Positions 1-6,878 are shown, numbered from the stretch's first letter. The stretch is DNA of 9,062 nt from Candidatus Omnitrophota bacterium (GCA_023473405.1 JAMCZD010000075.1:3736-12797), one strand, 5' to 3'. Numbers and translations are program-made. Notes: generated by a model not told the origin, from the letters alone.

Positions 1-1
1 G

Positions 2-1129
2 CAAATCGAGGGCCTCCAAAACGCCCTGGGCAAACAAGCCCAACAAACCGGCGCCCTCGAAAAGCTCAGGAAAGACTTGCAGAAGGCACAGCAAGCCGCC
101 GCCAACCTGGCCAATCAACCTGCCGGCGGCGATTCCCAGGCTCGAGCCGAATTAAGCAAGTCTCTGTCCGCGCTTTCACAGCAGGCCCAGTCGATGGGGC
201 TTTCCTTGCCCGGCTTGGAGGAGGCCATCGCCGCCCTGGCCGCTGAACAAACCAAATTGATGGTGCGCGACCTCGAGACGGCCTTGACCGATCTCGAGAA
301 ACTCCATGAAATGGCCAAGACCCTCGAACAACTTCAGCAACAGGCCGAACGCCTCGGCAAAGACCTGGCCGAGCAATTGCAGAATGGCCAGGTCAAGGCC
401 GCTCAAGCCACACTCGAAAAAATGGCCGAACAGCTCAAGTCCGCCCAGCTCTCGCCCGACCAACTAAAGCGAATCCTCGATGAAGTCGCAAAAGCCATCA
501 ATCCGGCGGCTGATTATGGCAAGGTAGCTGATTTGCTCGGAAAAGCCGCCGGCCAGATGCAAAATAATCAACGCCCACTGGCTGCCCAATCCCTCGCCGA
601 TGCCGCCCGTGAGCTCGAGAAATTAATGGAGGAAATGGGCGACGTTGATTCGCTAATCGCGGCGCTCAAGGCCTGCCAAGGTGCCCAGATGTGCCTCGGC
701 TTGGGGGAAGGTCCTGGGTGCGGGGGACTCGGAATTGCGCGGGGGGGTCGAGGGATGACCAGAGGCGGCCGTGGTTTCGGGACTTGGGCTAACGAAGAAG
801 GCTGGCTGACTTACCCGGAAATGTCCGATCTATGGGACAACCCGCCGGAGAACCGCGGCATTATGGACCCGCGCAGTTCGACCGATCGCGGCGACGGCCA
901 ATTGGCGGACAACCTCGATCCGACCAAGATTCGGGGCCGGCTTTCGCCAGGCGGCTCGATGCCGAGCATCACCTTGAAGGGGGTGAGCATCAAGGGCATG
1001 AGCACCGTCTCCTATGAGCAGGCAGTAATGGCGGCTCAAGGCGACGCCCAAAGTGCTCTCAGCCAGGAACAAATCCCGCGGGCCTACCAAGGAACGGTCA
1101 AGGATTACTTCGACGACCTCAAGAAATAG
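2..1129 (+). CDS. Ala/Gln-rich coiled-coil protein upstream of moxR, 5' partial
   Basis: The reading frame is open from base 2, so the true start lies before the window; the TTG at 77 is only an internal codon. The visible 375 residues begin with a long Ala/Gln/Glu/Leu/Lys-rich helical region, roughly residues 1-225, whose heptad-like leucines suggest coiled coil. A Gly/Arg-rich low-complexity stretch follows (about nt 695-781, with GGRG repeats). The acidic C-terminal part ends in IPRAYQGTVKDYFDDLKK. That type of ending (P-x-x-Y-x-x-x-V-x-x-Y-F) is one I associate with large DUF4175-like or uncharacterised envelope proteins encoded beside MoxR ATPases in Planctomycetes and Verrucomicrobia; this is recall, not a search. 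No membrane segment is visible here, but one could lie in the missing N-terminus. The moxR gene starts 39 bp downstream on the same strand, so the two probably form an operon. Function is unknown; a scaffold or client role with MoxR is inference. Confidence 0.8.
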   Translation, partial: QIEGLQNALGKQAQQTGALEKLRKDLQKAQQAAANLANQPAGGDSQARAELSKSLSALSQQAQSMGLSLPGLEEAIAALAAEQTKLMVRDLETALTDLEKLHEMAKTLEQLQQQAERLGKDLAEQLQNGQVKAAQATLEKMAEQLKSAQLSPDQLKRILDEVAKAINPAADYGKVADLLGKAAGQMQNNQRPLAAQSLADAARELEKLMEEMGDVDSLIAALKACQGAQMCLGLGEGPGCGGLGIARGGRGMTRGGRGFGTWANEEGWLTYPEMSDLWDNPPENRGIMDPRSSTDRGDGQLADNLDPTKIRGRLSPGGSMPSITLKGVSIKGMSTVSYEQAVMAAQGDAQSALSQEQIPRAYQGTVKDYFDDLKK

Positions 1130-1168
1130 GTTGTAACTGCATCCAACAATCCGCAATCCGCACCTCCC

Positions 1169-2173
1169 ATGACCACCGAAGAACATATCCAATCCTTCAA
1201 ACAAACCTACGGCGCGTTGCGAGCCGAGATTGGCAAGATCATCGTCGGCAACGACGCCATCGTGGACGGCACCCTGACCGCTATTTTTGCTGGTGGCCAC
1301 GTCCTTTTGGAGGGCGTTCCCGGCCTAGGCAAAACGCTATTGGTGCGCACCCTGGGTGAAGTATTGGACCTCCCCTTCAGCCGGATTCAATTCACTCCTG
1401 ATTTGATGCCGGCGGACATCCTGGGCACCAATATCGTGATGGAAACAACGGCGGGCCGGCGCGAGTTCGAATTCCAGCGCGGCCCCATCTTCGCCAGCCT
1501 GATCCTGGCGGACGAGATCAACCGCGCCACGCCCAAGACTCAATCGGCGTTGCTCGAAGCGATGCAGGAGCACAGCGTTACCGCCGGAGGCGAGATGCGC
1601 AAGTTGGGCGAGCCTTTTTTTGTGTTGGCCACGCAGAATCCGATCGATCAAGAAGGCACTTACCCCTTGCCCGAGGCGCAGATCGACCGCTTTTTTTTCA
1701 AACTCATCGTGGGCTACCCGACAGCAGACGAACTGACCGAGGTGCTGACCCGCACCACCGAGTCCGCCCAGGCGCAGGTGAGCCGAATCCTCTCCCGCCA
1801 GAAGTTGCTCGAGTTCCAAGCCCTGGTGCGGCAAGTCCCGGTGGCGTCGCATGTCAAAAATTATGCCGTGCGCCTGGTCCTGGCGACTCATCCCAAGACT
1901 GAAACCGCCGTGCCGATTGCCAGCCAGTACCTGCGCTTTGGCAGCAGCCCGCGCGGCGCCCAAACGCTCTTGCTGGCCGGCAAGGTGCGGGCCCTGGCCC
2001 AAGCCAGGTTCAACGTCAGTTTCGACGATCTCGAAGCGGCAGCCCATCCCGCGCTGCGCCACCGGCTGATCCTGAACTTCGAAGCCGAGGCGGAAGGGGT
2101 CACGACAGACATGATCCTCGACCGGGTCCTGAAGGAAGTCCCTCGGGACACGCATGTCGGGATCAGCGCTTGA
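1169..2173 (+). CDS. moxR: MoxR-family AAA+ ATPase
   Basis: This is a complete 334-residue cytoplasmic ATPase of normal length for the MoxR family, which acts in chaperone-like maturation or metal insertion, often with von Willebrand factor A or DUF58 proteins. Visible motifs are Walker A GVPGLGKT (residues 49-56), Walker B ILADE (112-116) followed by INRATPKTQSALLEAMQE, sensor 1 in FVLATQNP (151-158, Asn157), the family signature EGTYPLPEAQIDRF with the likely arginine finger Arg174, and a sensor-2-like PRGAQ (251-255). The ATG at 1169 gives a normal N-terminus, though no clear Shine-Dalgarno precedes it. The upstream neighbour is the coiled-coil protein, 39 bp away. No DUF58 or BatA gene follows: the next gene is convergent and ends only 9 bp away. 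Partner genes, if any, must lie upstream of the window. Family assignment is firm; substrate is unknown. Confidence 0.95.
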   Translation: MTTEEHIQSFKQTYGALRAEIGKIIVGNDAIVDGTLTAIFAGGHVLLEGVPGLGKTLLVRTLGEVLDLPFSRIQFTPDLMPADILGTNIVMETTAGRREFEFQRGPIFASLILADEINRATPKTQSALLEAMQEHSVTAGGEMRKLGEPFFVLATQNPIDQEGTYPLPEAQIDRFFFKLIVGYPTADELTEVLTRTTESAQAQVSRILSRQKLLEFQALVRQVPVASHVKNYAVRLVLATHPKTETAVPIASQYLRFGSSPRGAQTLLLAGKVRALAQARFNVSFDDLEAAAHPALRHRLILNFEAEAEGVTTDMILDRVLKEVPRDTHVGISA

Positions 2174-2182
2174 GGGCGTGAT

Positions 2183-3668
2183 TTAGCCTATCCCATGCTT
2201 GGTATGCTCGGGTGAATGGATAACCTTTATGCCATAGAGTTGGCAGAATCCTTCCACCACACGCCGATGGTTGCCGAGGGTTACCACCTGATGAAAACCA
2301 AGCACATCCCGCGCATCCTCGACGTTGTCCATGCGAATCTCGACGGAGGTTCGGCAACCGCCGGCTGGCGGTGTGTTCACATTGCAGACCAGCGTGCCGG
2401 TATCGAGGATCAACTCGTTGGGATTCGAGAAACGGATCAGTGAGATGGGTTGGCCGACCGGCCAGAGCACCTGAACGGCAACACCCAGGGCGGACTCGGA
2501 ATGATTGCGCAGGATGTACGGAACCCTGGGCTTATCGAAGCCGTTCAGGCGCGTGCCCGAGGTGCAGTGGGCGGCGATGAGGAGGTTCTTGGCCGTCTCC
2601 GCCACCGGATCGTTCATGTATCCCGGGCGGTCCAGCAGGTAGCTGGTAAGCATCATCGAGGCCGCGCCGAACAGGTCCGCCTCACAGGCGGCCGTGATTC
2701 CCTCGTCTTGCAGGAGGGTCCAGGCATAACAAGGCGGAGTGGGGACCAATTTGGCCCCGACCATGCCGAGGCAATCCATGGTAAGGGCATTGGCTTGTTG
2801 ATCGGCGAGCAGGCGTTTGGCGGTGGTGTAGGCGCGCGCCGAGTTCAGGCAGTCCTCGATGGTGGGTTCAACAGTCCGTTTCGCCCCGCGGCGCATCGCC
2901 GAGGCGGTGTCTTTTACCTCGTCGTTCACCGGCATCCGGTCGAATAGTTCATTGAAGGTGCGGCGCGGAATGGCCCGTATCCTGGTGCCGAGGCGGTCCA
3001 TCACGGTGTCCTCATGCTTATCCTGATGTATCCAGAGAATCCGGCTTTCCTCGAAGCATCGTTTGGCGCGTATCATGCGGAGGCCATCCTCGACATGCGG
3101 CCGGCCACTCCAACGACGAGACAACGTATACCCCGCTCCGGCGGGAGATGCCGGCTATATGCCCGGTAAACGAGGTGCCAATCGGCGAAAACACAATCAA
3201 CGGAACCCCAACTTCCTTGGACAATCGGTCCACCCAGGACCAGCAGTTCATGTGTTGAATGAGAACATACAAGCCGTCCGGCTTCCGATCCCGCACGCCT
3301 TCGATCAACGCCTTCAGCCCCGCGTCGTCCTGGACCGGTTTGTCGGCTGGATTCAAGTCTATTCCCAGCTTGTGGCACGATTGTTCGAGCTGCGAACCAT
3401 ACTCCTTTTGGTGCTTGTCCAGGTCGTAAGTGGTCCCCGGCCAGCCCAGCCAATACGGGCGCGGCATTTCGAGTATTGCGGCATCGATGCGCACCTTGGG
3501 CTTCGGGCGGAGTGTGGCCGGGTCCACAAAGTCCGGCGCCGGTTTTCGCGCCTTGAACCAGGCACCCCAGGCGGGCTCGCTCAAGCCGGCACTAACGGCG
3601 GCAGTGGACAGAAGCTGGATGCAATGACGGCGGGACATGCATCCGGAACAACAATGCTTTTGGTTCAT
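2183..3668 (-). pseudogene. Tat-exported L-fucose/L-arabinose isomerase-like protein, split by a frameshift
   Basis: Two overlapping minus-strand frames together encode one protein. The first frame, from the ATG at 3668, begins with a twin-arginine-type signal (CMSRRHCIQLL, then STAAVSAGL; arginines 13-14). It continues to VYVVSSLEWP near 3102 and then turns into nonsense, ending at 3018. The second frame takes over at PHVEDGLRMIRAKR and runs to a TAA at 2183. Skipping one base at about 3101, in a GGCCGGCC stretch, joins them into 494 residues. The C-terminal half has CEADLFGA (CEAD at 2675-2686) and AAHCTSGTRL (His codon 2567-2569), which resemble the metal and active-site regions of the fucose/arabinose isomerase superfamily. 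Activity is not established. The ATG at 3638 and the GTG at 3704 are alternative starts, and no start has a strong ribosome site. The cause may be a real inactivating mutation, an assembly error, or less likely +1 recoding. The second frame's own start would be a TTG at 3124, which I consider artefactual. Confidence 0.7.
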
Positions 3669-3841
3669 AGTATAAGCAATCAAGTTTGGTGTTAGGAGTT
3701 CCACGAACTTTTACCTGAACTCATAAGGCATGGCAAGCGCACAATCCTGCAATGGCGTGGCCACTCTGAATTCAATAACCAATTGTCAATGCGCGGTAGG
3801 CAAATTTTGCCGGGTAGTTCTGGTCTGTTTGCCTCGGCCCA

Positions 3842-3901
3842 ACGCTTGTAGCGTAGGTTTCCTAACTGCTGTATCGCCGATTTCCAAATCGGCGAGGACC
3901 T
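3842..3901. repeat. REP-like cluster of four consecutive palindromes
   Basis: Four small inverted repeats lie almost end to end: ACGCT-TGT-AGCGT (3842-3854), TAGG-TTT-CCTA (3854-3864), CGCCGATTT-CC-AAATCGGCG (3875-3894, perfect 9-bp arms) and AGG-A-CCT (3895-3901). They sit between two divergently transcribed genes, so a terminator shared by converging genes is not expected here, and no T-run follows. The arrangement resembles the interspersed palindromic repeats I recall from Pedosphaera-type genomes. That identity is inference, because only one copy is in the window. Confidence 0.6.
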
Positions 3902-3949
3902 GAATGGGGCATGTATCATAACTGTGGAGCCGGAAATTAATTAGCAAGA

Positions 3950-3988
3950 ATGAAACTGGCCAGGTTTATGCTGATGTCGCAGATATGA
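3950..3988 (+). other. Possible 12-codon leader ORF overlapping the HAD gene start
   Basis: An ATG at 3950 opens a frame encoding MKLARFMLMSQI and ends at TGA 3986-3988. The stop overlaps the ATG of the HAD gene (ATATGA, start at 3985). This start-stop overlap is typical of translational coupling. No convincing Shine-Dalgarno precedes either ATG, and a 12-codon frame can arise by chance, so this is a tentative call. Confidence 0.2.
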
Positions 3989-4536
3989 ATCCAGGAGTCT
4001 TTTTGGAACGAAACGGCATATTGAACTTGGTGCGGGTGGAGCGACAGCACCAGGTCAATCCTTTGACCCTCGGCGAATTCATCGTCAATCCAGCGGCTAT
4101 CGCCCCGCTCCGGCGTCTGAAGAAGGCCGGATTTGTAGTGTTGGCAACCACCAATCAGCCGGGACTTTCCTTGGACTATCTGCCCAGGCATGAACTGGAC
4201 CGGATGCATGGGCTGTTATTGCGGCGGCTTCCACTGGACGCGATATACACGTGTCCGCATGACTTGAGCGATGATTGCCCCTGCTGCAAGCCTAAACCCG
4301 GCCTGTTATTCGAAGCGGCTCATCAGTGGCGTTTGGACCTGGACAGGTGTTTTGTCATAAGCGACAAGTGGCAGGACGCTCTGGCGGCGCACAACGCCGG
4401 CTGCACCTCGATGCTGGTGAGATCGCCGTGGATAGGCAATGGCCACCATGATTTTGTGTTGTCCACTTTGGACGAGGTTGTGGATCGGATTCTGCAAATC
4501 CACGTCAACTCCTACGCGATGAATTCCGCCGCATAA
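3985..4536 (+). CDS. GmhB-like HAD-superfamily protein with altered catalytic motif I
   Basis: The 183-residue protein has the length and layout of D-glycero-beta-D-manno-heptose-1,7-bisphosphate 7-phosphatase (GmhB) and histidinol-phosphatase-type HAD-IIIA proteins. Motif II is TTNQPG (55-60). The zinc-loop ligands are Cys90, His92, Cys98 and Cys100 within CPHDLSDDCPCCKPKPG, with Lys102 as the motif III lysine. Motif IV is ISDKWQD (125-131; Asp127, Asp131). Motif I should read DxDGT/V, but here it is FLERNGILN: Glu8 (GAA) replaces the nucleophilic Asp and Asn10 (AAC) replaces the general acid/base Asp. Phosphatase activity is therefore doubtful, while the fold and zinc site look intact. The ATG at 3985 puts motif I at residues 6-14, as usual for the family. 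The gene stands alone, divergent from the isomerase-like gene and convergent with the DUF481 gene 28 bp away. No heptose pathway genes are nearby. Fold assignment is confident; function is unknown. Confidence 0.85.
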   Translation: MNPGVFLERNGILNLVRVERQHQVNPLTLGEFIVNPAAIAPLRRLKKAGFVVLATTNQPGLSLDYLPRHELDRMHGLLLRRLPLDAIYTCPHDLSDDCPCCKPKPGLLFEAAHQWRLDLDRCFVISDKWQDALAAHNAGCTSMLVRSPWIGNGHHDFVLSTLDEVVDRILQIHVNSYAMNSAA

Positions 4537-4564
4537 AGGAGGGGGAAGGCGCAAACCATCCCAG

Positions 4565-5821
4565 CTAAAAGTTGTAGCCTACGGTCGAAAGAATCTGCAG
4601 GTCATTGCCCGTAACACCCTCCGCCGGCAGGGAGTCATACAGGTCGATAACGTCCAGGTTCAGCGTGAGGCGCTTTAGAAATGGATAAATCAGCGTCGCC
4701 TCGAACCGGAGCTTGTAGTTGCCATAATCGGTTACCTCGGGGGTGTATTGTGCCTTTTGGGCGAAAGTGAGTTTGGGCGTTATTTTCCAGGACAAGTCTT
4801 CTCCGATCCGGAGGGAAAAGTATTGAACGCTATCCTGGTCGATGTAGTAGTCACCTTGATAATTGCCGCCCCATTCGACGTTGACAACCAGGTTCGATTG
4901 CTGCACGAGATGGTAGCCGAGTCCCACGCCCTCCTGGAAACTGAAGTTAACTCGGCGAATTTCATCATAGCCATACATCCCCAGGTGATAGGCATAGAGG
5001 GGTTGGCCCTTTTCCAAATCGAGTTCGTTTTTGATGCTGCCGCTCATTCGATTCGCGGAAAGCACGCCTTCGGTTCGGCCATACGATACATCATATTCCA
5101 TGGAATGTCGGAATTGGTCACGGGCATACGCGGCCTGGACTTGGCCGTTCCACGTTTGGCTATCGACGGTGCCATAATTCAAGTTCACCCCAAATTGAAC
5201 GTTGCCATGCCAGCGGGTCAGCCATAGCCGCTCCCGCCACAATTGCTCCGGAGTCACTCTTTCGACCGGAGCGGGAGCTGGCGGGGGTGACGGCGGCAGG
5301 CGGGCCGGAGCTGCCGAGCCGGGGACGGACACGAGTTCAGCCGGTCTCAAGCGGCTCAGCTCATCCACAATTCGGGCGCGTTGCGCGTGGTATTCGCCTG
5401 CGGTGATTTTATCCGCTTCATACAGGGTTGTTATCTCCTCCAGACGCTGGTTCAGCTCTGCCGGCGTTCGCGGTTTGGAAGGGGCGCCTGGTTCCGGCGC
5501 CGGCTTTTGGGTTGAGGGCGTTGGCTCCAAGGTCAATTTGGCCGGTGTTGGTTGGCCGCTCGGCGGCGCCACGGGAGGCGTCAAGGCCAAGGTTTCACGA
5601 CTTACAATGAAATTTTTCGGCAAATGGACGCGGTTGGTCCAGGCGGTGAGAATGGTCACCTGGTTGGTGTCCTCGGCAATCACGGTGCCGGTGAGTTGGT
5701 CACCGTTGCGCAGATGTAAGGCCACCGGTTGGCCCCAAAGGGAGGAGATAACAACCCTGCATCCCCAGCCTATCAACAACGCGCCGATCCAGGATTTACT
5801 ATGGCGTGGTCGCCGGCACAT
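4565..5821 (-). CDS. DUF481/YdiY-like outer-membrane beta-barrel protein with SHOCT-like segment
   Basis: I place the start at the ATG at 5821, giving 418 residues; the open frame extends to 5974, but that part lies inside the upstream gene. Residues 1-31 form a signal peptide (basic MCRRPRHSK, then a hydrophobic core). Residues 33-77 form a small beta domain containing LRNGDQLTGTV. Pro-rich linkers (about 80-120 and 165-190) flank a short helical segment, ELNQRLEEITTLYEADKIT then AGEY (122-156), that looks like a SHOCT motif. From about residue 197 the protein shows alternating aromatic/polar strands, such as WHGNVQFGVNLNYGTVDSQT and YKLRFEATLIYPF, and it ends in YNF. This matches the DUF481 (YdiY, salt-induced outer-membrane protein) pattern, and the terminal Phe suits a barrel recognised by the BAM machinery. 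The start overlaps the upstream gene by 23 bp, so the two are probably translationally coupled. Specific function is unknown. Confidence 0.8.
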   Translation of the reverse strand: MCRRPRHSKSWIGALLIGWGCRVVISSLWGQPVALHLRNGDQLTGTVIAEDTNQVTILTAWTNRVHLPKNFIVSRETLALTPPVAPPSGQPTPAKLTLEPTPSTQKPAPEPGAPSKPRTPAELNQRLEEITTLYEADKITAGEYHAQRARIVDELSRLRPAELVSVPGSAAPARLPPSPPPAPAPVERVTPEQLWRERLWLTRWHGNVQFGVNLNYGTVDSQTWNGQVQAAYARDQFRHSMEYDVSYGRTEGVLSANRMSGSIKNELDLEKGQPLYAYHLGMYGYDEIRRVNFSFQEGVGLGYHLVQQSNLVVNVEWGGNYQGDYYIDQDSVQYFSLRIGEDLSWKITPKLTFAQKAQYTPEVTDYGNYKLRFEATLIYPFLKRLTLNLDVIDLYDSLPAEGVTGNDLQILSTVGYNF

Positions 5822-6671
5822 CGGTCGGAGACGATGAACGGTCGTTGGCCGGCACATCATCAAAGGAGGGACGACGAACCCCGCCGACGATCTTGACCAC
5901 CCCATCTTCATCGGGACGCATAACGGGCCGGACGTCGGTGATGTCGTAAGTCTGGCGCGAGAGCAAGTCTCCACTGGGGCTGACGAGCAGGTAATAATAA
6001 GAACGGGCCCCGAATTGGTACAGCACGTTCAGATTGTTGGCCTTGTCCAATAACGCCGCCGGTTGGCTGAAAGAGACCACGTCGCCAATCGGAAAGACAC
6101 GGTAAACCTCGGTTTCCGGGGCGTTGCTCAGGCTGAAGTAAAGACGCAGCTTTTTCAAATAAGCCACCTTGATGAGCGCAAATTTACGGACTTGCGGCGG
6201 GCGATTGGTCGCCCCGGGTGGCATCGGCATGCCAAATTGCTGCTCCCATATCTTGACCCCGCGGACGATATCAAAATCCTGAGGCGGACTCCCTATCATT
6301 TGGCCCCACTGGCTGATTCGAATGGTGGCCGTCACCCGGTAGCGGCCGGGAATTGTGAGCGAATAATACGGGGCCAAGTCCACCGTTTTGATGGCGACTT
6401 GGGCCGTTTCCAAGCTGAATTCGCTTTGCACCGGAACCTCGCCCTGTTTCACCACCGGCAAGCCATCGCGCGATTCCACCACGAATTGGAGCCAATCCCA
6501 TTCCTTGCCAAATTCGAGCGTCTGGCCTGAAAGATTGGTGATGCGCACCTTCACCAACATCGGTTCCCGCGGGAGGTATTGTTCTTGGTTAAGCGATAAT
6601 TCCACGCTGACTTGCGCATATAACCATGGGGCCATAGCAATCCATACGATCGCCAGCAACATCATTCTCAT
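5799..6671 (-). CDS. Secreted beta-rich protein of unknown function, Ig-like N-terminus
   Basis: The 290-residue protein starts at an ATG at 6671 with MRMMLLAIVWIAMAPWLYA, a clear signal peptide with likely cleavage after Ala19; it lacks a lipobox cysteine. The mature N-terminus (VSVELSLNQEQYLPREPMLV, then KVRITNLSGQTLEFG) reads like an Ig-like or BsuPI-like beta-sandwich. YYSLTIPGRYRVTATIRI is a typical closing strand pair. The middle (VRKFALIKVAYLKKLRLYFSL) and later part (YQFGARSYYYLLVSPSGDLL) are also strand-rich, and the tail is Ser/Pro/Thr-rich and probably disordered. No catalytic motif is apparent. Internal Met codons at residues 3 and 4 are alternative starts, and no strong ribosome site is visible. 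It overlaps the following DUF481-type gene by 23 bp, suggesting one operon and an envelope role. Probably periplasmic or surface-exposed. Confidence 0.75.
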   Translation of the reverse strand: MRMMLLAIVWIAMAPWLYAQVSVELSLNQEQYLPREPMLVKVRITNLSGQTLEFGKEWDWLQFVVESRDGLPVVKQGEVPVQSEFSLETAQVAIKTVDLAPYYSLTIPGRYRVTATIRISQWGQMIGSPPQDFDIVRGVKIWEQQFGMPMPPGATNRPPQVRKFALIKVAYLKKLRLYFSLSNAPETEVYRVFPIGDVVSFSQPAALLDKANNLNVLYQFGARSYYYLLVSPSGDLLSRQTYDITDVRPVMRPDEDGVVKIVGGVRRPSFDDVPANDRSSSPTDVPATTP

Positions 6672-6712
6672 TGGCCCAATCTATGAAATGCGATAATGTA
6701 TTGGCAAGCCGC

Positions 6713-6811
6713 AATTCTTGGCCTGAATTACCACCTGAGGTGGGGCGCCGCCGCCGCGCCGCCCTGATTTTCATTCGCGGCGAACCGCATTTTGAATGCC
6801 CGAATCAGGGC
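6713..6811. other. Run of inverted repeats upstream of ileS, possible structured element
   Basis: Three inverted repeats follow one another. The first is AATTC/GAATT (6713-6717 and 6725-6729). The second is CCACCT-G-AGGTGG (6731-6743). The third is a larger compound hairpin with outer arms GCCCTGATT/AATCAGGGC (6761-6769 and 6803-6811), middle arms CATTC/GAATG (6772-6776 and 6794-6798), and inner arms GCGG/CCGC (6777-6780 and 6785-6788) closed by a CGAA loop. A GCC-repeat stretch separates the second from the third. No T-run follows, so this is not an obvious terminator. It lies in the 207-bp gap between the divergent secreted-protein gene and ileS. It could be a protein-binding region, a structured leader, or a REP-like element. 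Confidence 0.45.
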
Positions 6812-6827
6812 CGGTTCCTCAGCTTCG

Positions 6828-6856
6828 TTGACACTTGGGCTCTTGGCTGTTAGCTT
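6828..6856 (+). promoter_or_regulatory. Possible sigma-70-type promoter for ileS
   Basis: A perfect TTGACA (6828-6833) is followed after exactly 17 bp by TAGCTT (6851-6856), which matches the -10 consensus at only three positions. Transcription would start near 6863 and leave a leader of about 16 nt before the ileS ATG. If correct, the hairpin cluster at 6713-6811 lies upstream of the transcript. The -10 is weak, and promoter rules for this phylum are less certain. Confidence 0.4.
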
Positions 6857-6878
6857 GCGCCTCCCAGAAGAAGCTGAA

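Noticed and set aside
1337..2155. 272-residue minus-strand open frame
   Set aside because: It is antisense to moxR, which is certain from its AAA+ motifs, and its translation shows no domain of its own.
2450..2947. 165-residue plus-strand open frame
   Set aside because: It is antisense to the isomerase-like C-terminal half, and its translation is Arg/Gly-rich without motifs.
3692..3919. 75-residue minus-strand open frame in the intergenic region
   Set aside because: It reads through the palindrome cluster at 3842-3901, has no recognisable domain, and runs into the start region of the isomerase-like gene. It looks like repeat-derived open frame.
4537..4564. Terminator between the convergent HAD and DUF481-type genes
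   Set aside because: The 28-bp gap contains a purine-rich stretch but no inverted repeat or T-run on either strand.
5822..5974. N-terminal extension of the DUF481-type gene up to 5974
   Set aside because: This part lies inside the upstream secreted-protein gene and lacks a signal peptide. The ATG at 5821 gives a proper signal sequence and a 23-bp overlap.
6678..6707. Minus-strand promoter (TTGCCA, 18 bp, TAGATT) for the secreted-protein gene
   Set aside because: Both boxes are imperfect, the spacing is long, and transcription would begin practically at the ATG. Too weak to annotate.
6672..6878. T-box riboswitch ahead of ileS
   Set aside because: I see no T-box sequence of the AGGGTGGNACCGCG type, no specifier-loop arrangement and no terminator with a T-run.
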